A DNA stretch of 64,000 nucleotides from Beroe forskalii (lineage: Eukaryota; Ctenophora; Nuda; Beroida; Beroidae): NCBI GenBank assembly GCA_011033025.1, contig WFMF01000169.1:62001-126000 (forward strand). The letters are read 5' to 3'. Of this stretch, positions 1 to 14,200 are shown piece by piece. A program made the translations under genes and the position numbers. The notes under the pieces are model-generated. The model worked only from the letters and a program-made list of their open reading frames with translations. It ran no database searches and was not told where the DNA came from. Position 1 is the stretch's first letter. Each line of letters begins with the position of its first letter.

Positions 1-3000
1 TGCCAGGCATTTGTATGTCTCTGGGCTTCAGTAACGTGAATATCACTTTACACCTGAACATAATTTCCTGTGGCAAATTTGTTTTCAATAGATGACAACT
101 CGCAGTTCTGTACTTCTGTTCAGATTCGCGGCTCCTGCAAGACGTCTCAAGCAGGGGGGGGGGGGGTGTTTTGCCTAAAAATTTGCCGAATTTAAAGCAA
201 GATGGATTAGCCCGAATTGAGATGGATTTACCCGGTTTAATTCATTGATGAGATAGATTGCTTTCCTGCTCAACATATGTTCTTTTAATCACAGCCATCT
301 CAAATCTCGATGATTTATGGAATGCATATAATAAATCACATCATGAATACGCGGATAGGAAATATTTTCAAGGACAAGTTTTCTTAGTTTATTGTTTCGC
401 CAATAAGTGAAATTAGTAATTACAATAATCTGAAATATATTTTAGAAATATTGAGATGTGGAAAACTCCCCCCCCCCCCCCCCGATAATAGTAAACTTTT
501 CGTCAATTCGAAACTTCTATCCCAGATATCTTGGCTAGGTACGCTTCCTATCATCAGATATTGCCTGGCAACTTCACACTGAACTAACGTGACAATGTTC
601 GTCAACGAATTCCTTACCAAACTCCTTTTGGTACTCTGCCATAATTTTTATTCCTCCCGAAACTTCGGAAGTCTCAACGTTTCTCCCAAGTATCACTATC
701 GTTCATACCTGTTCTTTCCACGATAAAATAATGATAAATATCTCATTGATAAGCGCATTTTCCTTTAACTTCAATTGACAACATTTAGCATTTTGTACCA
801 TGATATAAGCATCGATTTATTTAGCTTTGATAAGTATAATTTCCTGCTTTTGTTGAATCTTTATGCTTTCCTCCAGCCTGAGAATTTCAGCTCAATCAGT
901 TCGGAGCGCCTCAATCATGTTCCAAGTCATCTTGCTTGCACCCCTTGTAGGTCTTGCTACTGATTAATAATAACAGCAACACAATATATCCTATTTCACA
1001 TAAATCATGTCTGGAGCGTACAATACACCCACTACCATAGTAAGTATAGTGCACTGCCCACTTTATATTGAGCCTGGTCATCACGATGGAGCAACAATTC
1101 AATCGCTTCATGTGCCAAGGGATGATATTAAAGGGCGAGGAATGGCTACCCCGCCATTATTATCATTATTATTATTATCGTTGTACACTGAACCCTGTTC
1201 ATTCCCCATCATGATATGACAGGCTGAGCAGTGAGGTACCTTCATATGCAGTAGGTGGTTGAAATGGCGATGCCATTGTTAAGGTTTGAAATGTTCAACT
1301 GATGACCGAGAACTACGTACGTTTTGTTGGCGGCAGATCTAAATGTGACACACGAAGCTTGCTTTGACTCTGAGCAGTCAGCAATGAGTAGTCAGCATAC
1401 TCATTCGAGCGTAAAGTTTCTCTTTATAAGTGTACGTGTGTGTCAAACCACGACGTATGCATGTCTTTTATCTCTCATATTTATTATCGTGTTGCTTTGT
1501 TGTTGTTGTTGTAGCAACCTTTTCTACTCCCCACCAGTCATAAGCCGTATTCAGGTGGAGGTGAGGGTGCGTTCATCTGGAAATACCTGCCATAGTTTTT
1601 GTTCTTCACGAAAGATGGACGGTGAAGTCTGACATCATTTTCTTGGTTTTCAGTTGTGAATCGTTGCACCTATTCCTTCTTCACGCGCATATCCGACCTG
1701 CATAGCACAGGACATGAAGCCTTTAATATCTACCGTTATATAACGTTTGCAAAACACAACAAAGACGACGCCAGGGCGGGGTATTGAGGTTACAACCGGA
1801 AAATAGCCGGTGTCACGCCGTAAATAGCCCACTTTAAGTCGTGCTTATGACGTCACTAGAGCCCAGCTCAACCGATCATTATTCGTAACTAATAATGTTT
1901 AGCAGCGGATTTTACCTTGGGTGTTGTAATTGTAAGATGGGAGTTTAGAGTGGTGTCCGGGTGCACCGTATCTTCGGATTTTCCGTCTTTAGATGCAGCC
2001 TGCTGTGTACTCGCACTGAAGGTGGGCAGAACACACACCCACAACGCTCCATTCTAAACCATGATAGTGTCGTCACTTCCTCTCATCCAGGATAAGAGCA
2101 CGACATTTACCATCAATATCATTACCTAGCTTTTCCGGGCGTTTTCATTCCTTCAAAACTACAATAGGTTATGACTTATGCGGGGAAGTATTCTCATATA
2201 TTTATATGAATCTTGGTAGTTGGTATGCATAAAGCTGAGGTGGACCATTTCCTTAATCGTTCCTGTTTTGCTTTGTGCGTGTGAGAAGGAGGATGATTTC
2301 AGCTAGGTTATATGGGATTATAGGGAAGAGAGATGAAAGGTAGATCTATGGAAATACGGAAGATTGATGTGATGATAATTATGGGGAAGTGTGTTACTGG
2401 TCTACTGTGAATTGTGTGTACGGAGAGATCACTTCACTCTCATTTTCATACGAAACATACCTTTGGAAACTGTTACGTGCCATCTGTACTCGTGCATAAC
2501 AAATAAAACTGACACGTCCAAAGGCCATACAAATTCTAAACTCATTGGCTGTCGCCAGGGAAGCTGCGGTCACGCTATTCCCGAGCTATGTATGATATGT
2601 GGACTCTCAGTGCAGTAAACGGAGTTCAGTAGACAGCCTGCATTACAAGTGAAGAAGTGATAAGGCTGTGAGAGGGTGTTTTCCATTGAGTAGTTGGCTG
2701 TGCGTGAGCCTATTATCAGAAAAAAAGCCAGTGTCTGTACAAATTGACTGTGAAGCGTGCTGAATGTTAAACGCCGGATGGAGATCCATCATCCACCATA
2801 TTTTGTCGGTAAGAGTGCGCCCGTTTGTTACTGTAATTGAACGCGTATTGCGGCTGTATGTCCGTGCGAAAGTGTGTCATTTGCTTCTCGTATAAAGAAT
2901 TGGGAAGTCGTAAGAGAGAACTTACCTTCCATCTCAAACTTGCATTGTCATCGCTATTCGAGTGCAATGAATCCAAGGAATGGTAAGGCATTGCAAATGA

Positions 3001-3854
3001 GTTGAGCGCCTTTGTATTGTTATAATTACTATTCTGCAGTTCAGAATTCGACCAGCTTGGCTGATTGATACTGATATACCCTCAAATTATTGGGTATCCC
3101 AGCTGCTGTCATCTAAATAGTGTTGTCTTAATCAACGAATTGTTTTCAAATTCATCAAATTATTAGTAAATCATGATGCTTTATTCATTACTATACATGC
3201 GAAAAGTTCTGTACTAATAATTGTTGAAAAATATTTTCTAAATATAGCTGCTTTTCTGGTATGAATTATACCAGGCTAGGCGTTTTGTAAGACCAAAGTT
3301 TTTGAAATATTTCATACCCTAGATTACTTAATCAATAAATTGCAATTTATTCGTCATAGTAGAATATGCATCTTGAATTGTATCAATACTTTCGTTCCAC
3401 GTTTTGTCGTTTTGCAACCCCTTTCATTACTTTCTTTCCATTTGAAATAGTGTTAGTGTAGTACAATGCTTACACGTCTGTATAGGATTTATCCGTAGTG
3501 CTATACCGTAGCATATTATGGAGGTTTATAGCGGAATTATTCGTCTTCAAAACGACATATTCACACAGTGATAACCGATTAATCTAGAAGCATTCAATGC
3601 AAGAGCATCCTCTCGGCGCTCGGCTGTTAACGCTCTTTTCGTAATAATTCATCCTCGTTTCATTAGTCTCACTAATAGTAATATTACGCAACGATGTTCG
3701 AGCCAAGTCTACGGCGAAATTTTACCAACTTACAGATTCTAGTGCTACGGTTATTGTATCAGTAAAATTATTAAGCACTTAAATCAATCTAGTAAGCTGA
3801 CATTATATACACATAAACGACGATTAATTAGGCATGCGAATTGGTAATTTCCTC
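1..3854. other. Upstream non-coding sequence, no gene recognised
   Basis: AT-rich sequence with homopolymer tracts (a G run near 157-166 and a C run near 469-483). Short open frames occur on both strands, but none shows a recognisable domain, a convincing splice context or a biased composition. I see nothing that supports a gene here. It would be the 5' flank of the potassium channel gene if exon 4,010-4,278 is its first exon. Confidence 0.5.
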
Positions 3855-4009
3855 AAACAGACGTCACGTGACACGTAGTCACGTGGCCGCTGATCACTTA
3901 ACCATCACGTCACACCTTAATATGATGTGCCAAACATCCTCCTAAGCAAACCACTCAGTTTTAGCGCAAAAGTTGCCACCTCTGCCGACAGCTCTGCGTC
4001 GACCCCACC
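3855..4009 (+). promoter_or_regulatory. Putative promoter / 5'UTR of channel first exon
   Basis: Within about 150 bases upstream of the ATG at 4,010 there is a cluster of palindromic activator-type sites: ACGTCACGTGAC, a second TCACGTGG, and ATCACGTCAC. These are E-box (CACGTG) and CRE-like (TGACGT / ACGTCA) motifs. The sequence just before the ATG is ACCCCACC, a good animal Kozak context. A promoter role is inferred from position and motif clustering. No TATA box is obvious. Confidence 0.35.
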
Positions 4010-4278
4010 ATGATAGCCGGTAGTGCGGCGTCGTCCTACGACCAAGGCCGACGACCGAGCGAGGCGAAAAGACCGTCGTTCTGCTCGCTAGATGGGAACC
4101 ATCAGTTGCGAGGCCGACGGATGTCGACCGTCACGATACCGGAAGCTGCCCAGTTGACTCACAACAACCTGAACGATGTGAATGAAGGAGAGGAGGGGGA
4201 GGGGGAGGAGGAGGAGGAAGAAAGTCAGGAAGAGGAGGGGAAGGAAACTAATCATAGCACTGCTCTGCTTCAAAAGAG
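4010..4278 (+). CDS. Kv channel exon 1 (N-terminal cytoplasmic tail), predicted
   Basis: The exon opens with ATG in a CCCACCATG context and encodes 89 codons plus two bases. It ends in AG before a GTTAAT donor. The tail is Ser/Arg-rich at first, then has a very acidic Glu run (about residues 60-76) and ends LLQK. The terminal AG plus the first G of exon 38,744 restores an Arg codon. Adding the four downstream exons gives 1,494 nt, exactly 498 codons including the stop, a typical Shaker-channel length. The acidic tail is not a recognised domain. The link across a 34-kb intron is inferred from phase and length. It could instead be one of several alternative first exons, or belong to an unrelated gene. 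Confidence 0.5.
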
Positions 4279-7200
4279 GTTAATTGACTTTATTGTTTGT
4301 GTTTCATAATCAAAATGGGAATGTTATGTTTTATCAGCACCATGCCTGATTTCATCACTAATGAACAGGTTACCAGCTGGTGAAATTAGCAGTTTTCTGC
4401 CAAGCATAATTACTGTATTCATCACTATTAAGACAGGATAGGAAGAGACTGCTGTTTCTACTTGGATATCATGTTCCTTATGTGTGTTTGGGTTGGAAGA
4501 ACTGCTGCAGCCATTTACTTACTGTGTAAATCTTTGATATGTGATAAAGTATGACCGAAGAGACGAAAACTTCAAAAATCAACAAAAATTGCGCCTGCCA
4601 GCGGAATTCTTCTTTTTTCGCGGTTGATCCCGTATGTAGGCGCTTGATTGCTTTCCCTGCTTTCTGTTGGCTGAGTATTGAGTAATCATCAAGAATTTTT
4701 CTTCATTCGTGATGGAGAATTTATGAAATGTAACCAAAATCCCGTAGATGTTTGAACATTTAATACCATGATACTGATTTAATCATGGTGCGATCAGTCA
4801 TTGGGGAGGGAAAAACTTAAGCGGCCGCTATGCTCTCAGAGCAAAAATAATACTTTTTTCATCCCAAGAATTACAAATTTCATTGCAATAATGAATCTAT
4901 GTACTTATTTATGTAAATTAGGATTAAGCATTAGGAATTTCTGTACTTTGGGGAGGACTATGAGCGATCTGTCGCACTTGCATAGCTTACTGTCGCATGC
5001 TTGCCTTCGGCCATTTGATTGGATCACCAAAACTAAGATCGGCGAGATCCTATATCTAGGCTATTCTATATCTAGATTCTAGGCTAGCTTCCAGAAGAAG
5101 CTATTTATTAAAGCAGAGATTTCAATTACCCTTTAAAAACTTTTATACGACCAAAAATGTTATTTTATGCTTTACAGTTTGCAGCATTACCAATAACAAT
5201 CAGTCCCGTGTAAAAGTTTGAACTACAGAATACCTATTACCTACTCTTCAGTATAATCCCTCGAAAATATGTAGTTAGTTTTTCAATGAATTATATCACC
5301 CTGTTAAACAGATCAGGTACAAATAACTAACGACAGGAAGTTAAACAACTCTATTTAATGGTCACGTCAACTGCTCAAATATTCAAACCTTCGGATATCG
5401 AATCAAAGTTTAAATTTAATAAGGCACAAAGTAAGAAGTTCCAAACAAAGCAACAAGTACAGATTAAAAAGCTCACATTCTATGCGAAGATTCCATGTTT
5501 ATTACAATTGGAAAATTTCACATGGTGACATGTAAGATCTAACAAAATAGTTGTATCTTGGGTACATCTGCAAGCAAGCTTATGATATTTTCTTTGCCTA
5601 GAACTTCTCCAGATGTATTCTTTTTAATCCCCTGCCTTAATTTTAAAACAATTTTTGCTTTAGTCACGATGCCAACAGCTTCTATTAACTAAACTTGGGA
5701 GTTGAGTGACTTGTACTACCCTTATTATCTTGTTTAGCGTAGATCTATTTTTCTTTCTTACTTGACACGATAATGTCCTGTTTATTTGCTATGGATACCT
5801 TTCTACCTTCGACCAATCATTAATAAACTGTATGTGAGATAGTAGTCCAGATGTTCGCTGTCCCCATGAGTACTTTGAGACGATAAATTGCACATATATT
5901 GTTGATGGAAATTTTAAAGAGTTTCAAATTTTAGCACAAACAAATTGGAGGTCGTTGATGGATAATGGGGGTGATAATCTGTGTAACACCTTCGTCCTGA
6001 CAGTGTGAGTAGAACTTCCCGCCTTTCTGCTTTTTGCTGCCCCTTTTTTGCTTTTTGCTACTTCTTTTTCCTTTCTCCAGCTGTCTTTCATTTATTGAAT
6101 TTGCTTACATTACCCATCAACCCCAAATGACAACTCTCAGTTTCTTCCTATAACGTACATAGGTACTATATAGTAGGTGCTCTATATTGGGAAGTGTTAT
6201 ATATAAACCTGCCAACAAGCCGTCCGCTGCTGTTTCTCCTCTAGTTCCCTGCACTAGGTTGCGCTTTACCATTATACGTCTATTACTCTTGGAGTAGCTG
6301 TTGGGTTGGCGATAAAAGCTCTTAATTAGTATGCTGATATTATTAAGTGCGACACACATGCAACTTCGGAGTAATATGCGTGCTCCTGAACTTAGTGGTT
6401 GTGATGACGGCATTACCACGGCTCATAGTGGTGTTTGGATGACGCCGAACTGCCTTTTTCCGTGCGCTTAGTGTCCGTATGTTTCTATACCTAACTCTGT
6501 TAGTCTGTTGTCGTAGCTCGTGTCAACCACCCTATATACTTCTCCGAACTACAGTTCCAAGGTCGGGGTTGTAACGTCAGCGCACGGCTGGACGTCTCTA
6601 ACACACCTCTTTGAGCTGTGACAATGACGTCATCATACAACCGCACACTTACCACACACAGCCGTGTTTCTAAACACAGAGAACAAGCCCCTGACAGGTG
6701 TCGCAGGTTCTTTTCTACTGAGCGCCGGGCCGCGTGTCGCTGAATGTTAGCCTTATTCTTACTACCAGCACATGTTTGACAATAGAACTGTAAAACTAAA
6801 AGCAACCTATATAAGTATATATAAGTCAAATATATTTTATATTTATTCTGTATGTGAAGCCGTAGGAATTTGCGTCCAAAATTATTATTCTTTATAATAT
6901 ATGTTGATTTTGTTTTAATTTTCTGACATATGTTTAAATCTAAACGCATCAACGGTATATAACTTAAAATAAAATATTGATTCCTGCTTACAGTTACTTG
7001 GACAAGCAGTACTTTTAAGTTATCTTTGTTTATTTATCTTATCTACAGTAAATGTCTCCTATTTCACGTTTATTTTTGTAGTCTTTCTTGTTCAACACAT
7101 ACGTGTCATTTTTGTATGTAATCCTGAACTTCTCATCTTCCGGTACTTCTTGTACAGTTGCATGGTCCATTTTCATTATTAAAGGGTCAAAAATTTGATG

Positions 7201-8240
7201 TTGATTCATTCTGAAAGTCTTCCTGACTCCTGTGCTAGATAATATAGTTTGTACTGAATTCTGAGGACATATCAAACCAGGGGTTTGATAATCCAGAGCC
7301 GTATCATGCGTATGATGCAATGGAGAAAGCCCTTTTTGCACTATGTTCTCCGAAATCTTGTTTGTACCAACCAGTCCTGCACCTTACCAGCTGTCCCATG
7401 TATATTAACACATAGTCGTTTACGTTTGTTCGGAAATTGCCATCACATCCTGCAGTTAATTTATCTATATTTCACTTATTTATCATTTAATTCACTATAA
7501 ATTTACAAAACAACAGCCGAACCATATTATTGCTTTATTGAGGACCCCTAACTCATATCTGCGTACCGGACTCCATGCTTGTGGCACTGCTGTGTTTTCC
7601 TTTGAAATACCAGGAGTGCAATGTCACAGAGAGGGAAAGTTTGAAGAGGAGCGGAGGAGTCCGCTCAGGATGACATGGCTGACGGTAGAGGGGCTGAGAG
7701 CGCCTCCTTCTATTTTTATCCTATCCTTCTTTGATAGCAAGTGTTGCTCTGTGAAACTCTTTACTAATTATAATATCTAGTACTCATGTTCAGAAAAGCC
7801 GTGAATAATTTAATATCATTTATATTTGAATAAGTTATTGGAAAAATTATACTTTTACTTAATTCACTTAAACGTAATTTTATTTTTGCCTGTTCGCCAA
7901 CGCCCATCATACAAATCCACGAGTCTTGGATTAATGAATCCATACGTTCTATCTCTTAATGATTTATACATGATCTCGCAAGGTACCAGTTTTATGCAAA
8001 TATCAAGATAGCTTACTCTCACAGCTATTATACAGAGTACAATCCTGTGCTTTTTGTGTTGCTTTTAGCATACAAAACTGTGGCACCTGCAGTTAAATAA
8101 TTTATTATATTCCCTACCTTTAATAATTCTTTAATTTCTGCTGACTGTTCCACGGCTCAGTATATAGTGTTACTCGTCATTTTGTCAAGCAGAGCCTATT
8201 TAATTGGGCTTTTTGAGATTTTTTCCGAGTTTGATGATAA
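4279..8240. other. Start of channel intron 1, no gene recognised
   Basis: AT-rich sequence. Minus-strand open frames at 6,117-6,419, 6,500-6,952 and 7,039-7,341 are the only sizeable ones. The last (100 codons, Lys/Asp-rich C-terminal end, stop just before 7,039) reads most like real protein and could be a decayed mobile-element ORF, but I recognise no domain. Confidence 0.35.
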
Positions 8241-8293
8241 ATGGTGAGTGGACCAATGCCTGATGAAGATCAAGAATTGGATCAGTTGTTAAG
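8241..8293 (+). CDS. Candidate alternative first exon of Kv channel (a)
   Basis: An ATG directly preceded by an in-frame TAA opens a short acidic peptide beginning MVSGPMPDEDQ and ending LDQLL. The segment is 53 nt and ends in AG before a GTTAGT donor, leaving phase 2. That is the phase required by the acceptor at 38,744. It would replace the long acidic tail of exon 1 with an 18-residue N terminus. The evidence is only start codon, upstream stop, donor and phase, so chance is possible. Confidence 0.3.
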
Positions 8294-11200
8294 GTTAGTA
8301 GTTGCTGTCTTTCATATCGTTCAATCTGGGACAAAGTGTATGGAAGTGAAATGCCAAACCAGCTAGTAGCTATCTTATGGAATTTTAACCTGCTAAGAAT
8401 TATTTTTGTTGTTTTATCAATGGAACCAGACAGGGTATTTGGTGAAACCTAAACAAAATTAAAACGCTGCATTTTCAACTTTCATAATCGTTCCTTGGCA
8501 TCAAACTATTTAAATTATTACGCAATTTTGCCAACTTTGGAGCAGTTTATTACGCCTCCCGGCACCCGAATTTTGATTAAAATTGCAAGAAAGTTCACCA
8601 GCTTTAAATTTTGTCCTTCTATAATGGTAAATTTTGATGGCCGGAGATTTTTTGCGCAAAGTGAGTTTTACGGGCCTCTCAGTCTCTCACACATCAAAAA
8701 GGAAAAACAGCCTATGAAATCTGAGCATAAAATTAAATTCTGCATTGGCTCCCGCTATACCTTTCGCCCAAGCTGCGGGTGTGCAGTGCTTCAAATAAAG
8801 CAATACTGAGGTACGCTGAGTCCAATCATTCATACCTGATTGTATATTGCTGATTGATGTACCCAAGTTAAAACAAAGGTGATTCACATCATTTCGTGAA
8901 TCAGCAGAATCTCATGTCCTACCAGATGAGTTGTTTGTTGATATAATACGCTCAACGTCATTTAATATGCCAATCCTTGAGTGCATTTGTCATATGGCTG
9001 CTATGCTGCATTATTATCTTTCATTGCCCCGTCTCCCAGTAGTCGTCCTAGAGCTCTATGCTGAGGCTGGCCGCCTTTTGACATACGCCACGACTGAGCC
9101 ATCTTAGTCATGATTCAGCCATTGCGGTGTTCAATGTAACTCCGGAATAAAGTCTGCTCGCTGCACCAGCTCTGACTGCAGGACTACTGATCTACTGAGC
9201 AGCTAGCTGACTTCTCACTGACTTAGCGACTAGCTGCTCCTAGCGCAGAGCATGAGCTTTTCGTTGTTAATCTATCAGACTCTCGGTTCACATAATATCA
9301 TATGCCTCCCGTGCATAATATGCGCATAATTATTGATTATCCACCACCTACGATAGTTTTAATAATAATACGAATGATATGACTAATAACCATATTATGA
9401 TTGTGGTTCACTATATAAACCTCTCGGCTTCGCATCTTTTACTGTTATATATGAATGTATTATATCAGGCAACACATCTTCTGACTGTGGCCCAATATTC
9501 GCATCCTCTCTTTTAAGATTCTCACTACCGTGACGGGTAATCTCCGTCTTGCATAAACTTGTTGCGACGTCTAAAAACTCACAAAACCGTTGCCAAAACT
9601 CCGTGTTTCGGCTCTTCCTCATTACGAAGCATTATAATTTATGATCACAATTAGCCTTAATAGTAACACGCAAGGCTTAGAGTAGCCAGCCTATTACATG
9701 CTGATGTATCGACCATTCCTCCAATTTATCACTTTGTAACCTGTCGCCCAAAGACCTAATAGGACCCCAATCATAAGCATTTTATTGTTCGACACAAGTG
9801 TTTCTGTTATTAAGGGTTACTCCTTATTTCATGTCATGAAGTGATGGTGAAGATGCCATACAGATGCCCGGCCAGACAGTTGAGAAAATTAAACAATTAT
9901 TTAGTCGGCGAAGAGAATTCTTAATATTTTCAAGTTCTACAGAAATATGTCTCATATTTATTCAGAATTCGGTTGGTCTTCACCAATTGTGGACTCAGCT
10001 AAGCTGGCTCAATAGAGATGTCTTGTCCACGTCTGTCCACCCATTTAAGTAATTAAGTCCCACCCACTGCTCCGTTTAACAATTAGATTCTAATATATCG
10101 CTCAGATCATTACAGTTGCTTGAAGCATTGTTTGAGCCTACGTCCCAATCCCCAATTATGGGCTTCAATTGACTGATACATCATACAACGGTGTGTGCTA
10201 TGACGTACTGCACTTGAGGAAGGCATTCAGTTCATCTAGACGGTCAAGAACAATTATTAAACACAATTCTCCGCATTCTATTTCCACAGAAAATTTATAT
10301 TTAAGCTTTCTCCGGTACGCAGTGATTCCTTAGAAATTATCAGTTAATTGGCAGAAATTCAAGAGAGAACAGAAAATCATGTTTCGAAATTTAAACAAGT
10401 CCTTGTATACAATTTCCATTAGCATGGTACTCGCTGAGATAAAATTACTTCTACCTCATAGGAAGGACCCTCAAACAAGATGACGTGGATATTATATAGA
10501 CTGTTGGATAGCCTTTTAATTGCCCTGAGTCTTATGAGAAACTTCCCTGTAGATAATCTTCTAGTTTACTGTGCCACATTATAGACCAACTCTTGTTGTA
10601 ATAGAGTTAGAATTACTATAGTACTATGGATGCAGCCTGTAATCAGTAATCAAGTAATACTTATTAATAGTGACGACTTGGCAGTAATTGACATCAACTG
10701 TAGCAGATGGCACCAATCGATTATATCATTGTCCGATTTTCCAATTATTTGAAGTTGGTGAAATCGTTGCTTACACGAATACACGAACATATGATTAGAT
10801 ATTTCATGGTTGTCATGATCATTCCAAATAGTTTCATTTCAATTAAGATTTGTGTGCCTTAAGAATTAGTCTTGAACATGTCAGCATTCTTATTTTTTCG
10901 TTAATCATTTAAGTCACAAAACATATACCGCATTATTCACGATTAGCTCCTGGTTTGTCGGTGTCTGTATCTTCTTTGATTTGAACAGGTTAGAATTGCT
11001 TATGATACGAAGTCCCCGACAATAGAAAGTGTTTGTTATGTCCCTATATATGCGGTACGTGTGTGTGGTTTTTATCTCACGCATTGCCCTTCCAACTCTC
11101 TATTTTCTATTGTTAGCTACTTCCGACGTTTACCCGAATATTGGCCCGTTTTTTAAGAAAAATTACCTAAGATGGAAGTGACGAAAGCCTGGCTTGTTAT

Positions 11201-14200
11201 TTGGCATTGAGAAACCACACTGTGGTGCACAACTGCTGCTGAACTGCCGTCTAAAACGCTGGGCTATCTTAGCTGGAGTCGGCATTCTTTGGATATGACA
11301 AATTATTTCAGGAACACCTGTGTTGTATAACTCCTCAATCGGAATCACTGAAATTGCCTGAAGTTTAAATTGTTATGGAATCGTTTCTCAAAGACCTTTT
11401 CGCGGTTTGCTTCTGTTCTACTTTTAAATGCTTATATTGAATAATCACTTTCGTTTCCCATCTTGGTCCCCGGAACTGACATGGAAGTGGACAATATGCT
11501 AAAGTGATCCGTGCCTCGTATGGGAGGACTCCTTTCCGCAGAATACCGGAATAGAAGTGGAGGGATTTTAAAATTTAAACAACGAACACCAAGTTTTCTT
11601 CCATGCACCGAACAGGTTTCAACAAGACAACCAGACGTACCGTACAGCAGATTATTAGTTAAATTTTTCTCCTCTAACCAGCAAATATGACAAGGTAAAT
11701 TGGAACAATGTCGGAAACACCATGAGGAAGCAAGAACTTGTCGGTTTTAACTCCATTCGCTGAGAACTATAGCAGTAGCTGAGAACATATTTTGAAGCCG
11801 TCTGTCATGAAAGATGTAGGTGGGTTCGCGTCAGAAAGTTACGACCTAGAACCCTAATAATGACGTCAACTGCTGCCGGCCTATCATGCGCTGATCCAGC
11901 ACTACTTCGCGGATTGTTCCCCTCATCCCTACCCAAACATAGGAGCTGGATGCTAGAACTGCCGGTCAGGAACCAGACAGGCATGATCGATGTTACAGCG
12001 CTCTGCCTCCTTGCATTGGTCACATCCTAGTTCCCTCCCAGCAAGTCAATAGCCGTGTTTTCTAGCATTAGTTACTTCCGATAGCCATTGGTCAGTGAAT
12101 CATGTTGAATCTCAGAAGACTGTTCGAAATCTGGTCAAGTCTACATGTTGTTGGTCACTTCCCACTCACAAAGTCTTGAGACGCTGGTCAGTGGTCAGTT
12201 CCAGCAGAGCTAGAAGAACTTTAGTGATGTCTGGAGCTCATGACCTTGCAACAGCTTCCTTCGGAACGTCTTCACCTAGCGACATTTGCTTTCGATAACA
12301 CAGCTCCTTGTTTCCGACTAATCATCGTTGTCTTGTTTTCTAAGTTCTTTTTTCTCCGTTCAGGAAACTCTTCTTAGTCTAAATCCTTTCAAAAACTCCT
12401 TTTATCCCTTTTTCAGACTTAAAGGTTCAGACTTAACATTGCAGCCCTTTATTGCAACATCGTTGATTCATCAAACTCTAGCGTATTTTATCATCAAATC
12501 ACTAGAAACTATCTCCTCTTAGCTTCTGTTCACATGTGCATTTCAGGCCACTTGAGAAAAAAAAACTTTTTGTCTGTGATTTGCTCGAAATGGTGATGGC
12601 AAATATTCCTGATCTGTTACAAGGCAAATGTTATGAGCTATGTATTATCATTTATCATCTCCAAAATGAATTAATTGCCCTCATATTACGCACAGCTAAT
12701 CCGTATTGCCACACGGTAAACTATAAAACCTGTCGTCATCACACGCCTTTACGATTCAAATCAATTTCACTTCTACCGACGGTTGATTAAGCCCAATTCC
12801 AATAGTTTTTAAAACGTGCCGAGTTTCCGAAAATCACGTTGCCGTACAATTGTCGCTGCTCTGGCTTGCAATTATCTGTTTTATCTTGCAAGTTGCATAA
12901 TTATACGTCTTATGTGCATGGCACAGTATCCCTTTCAGCTCTGTTTACCGCAATTACACGATGTTTTATGCACAATGAAGTATTTCAGAGTTTTGCAAGG
13001 TTTAAGCGTGCGGCGTATTATAATATGTCGTAACTGTTCCCACTAGTTTCACCCCCGGCTTCTATACGAGATCGCGCGGCTACTGCTGCTAGTAGTGTTA
13101 TTAGCGTGTCATTAAGTGATTTAGCCCCGCTTTCATCATTTAGACGTGGCATCAGGTAAGAAACAAACACGTGTTTCTACAAATGTCGAATTGTAATTCT
13201 CTGAAAAAACCTGGTTTGTAATGTTAAATCGTGTGCTTTCTGTTACACCAGGTATTAGCCGTTATATAGTTGGGGAGTGAATATAGACCCAGTACACTGA
13301 TCGTGGGGTATGTTCCGAAGCCACCCTGGCGGCTGAGTTACGCCGCCATTACCAACAGTCAGTAGCTGCTGCTCGCGGTGGCTATAAACACGTATATCCG
13401 TGGCAGGATCAGGGCGCCACCAACTCATTACTCGGCACTCGTTATTCTCCACCAACAAAACATTACCGGCTTTTTACACCCTTTTTACGACTTTCCTGCA
13501 GGCTCGAATACCTGCGAATAATGAAATATGTTTCTCGGGTGATGGGATTTTGAGCATTGTTCGGCGATAGACAAGTATGCTGCCAGTATGTTGACAGCAG
13601 TGTTTAAAGTGGTAATTAGGCTGACCTAGCGTCTGCTACCTATTTCAGGCAGCTTGCAGATTAACTTCACTACTTCGGGTAAATGGACCTTTGTCGTTTA
13701 TTTTCTTTTTGAAGGTTTACAGGATGTTAGCAAATAGAGAAATAGGAATAGTGAAGTAGTCAGCAGCGTGTTTAATTTTCTATCGCGATTTATTCTATTT
13801 TAGCTTTTAAGCTTTTAAGCAATTCATTTTATTTCTATCACATACCAAGCTCTTGACTAGCCAGATTCTAGAGCCGCTATCGGTCCATCGTCATTTATTT
13901 TCCATTCATTCTTTGTTAGTCTATTGCTTACGCATTCCGATTTGATGGTCAAATTTCTTTAGGGCACAGCTTCAAATCAAAGCTTCCCTCCCTTTCTTAT
14001 TTTTTTAATATTTAGATTTGTAAGAAGTAACTTCAATGGGAGTGTCTCACTTCAGCAGTAAAGCCACGTTTTGCTATTATCTTACTAAAGAATTACAAAC
14101 CTCGGAAGTTTCCTTATTCTATGCAATGCAAATCTCGTCGTAATTAACGTTCCACTCTGTGAGTGGACTCCGCATCTTGATATTTATTCTCCGCTTACGA

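Noticed and set aside
7039-7341. 100-codon minus-strand frame with protein-like C terminus
   Set aside because: No recognised domain and no intact upstream continuation. It might be a mobile-element remnant but I cannot support it as a gene.
9395-9622. 75-codon minus-strand frame with plausible composition
   Set aside because: No motif, no neighbouring exon, length within chance expectation.
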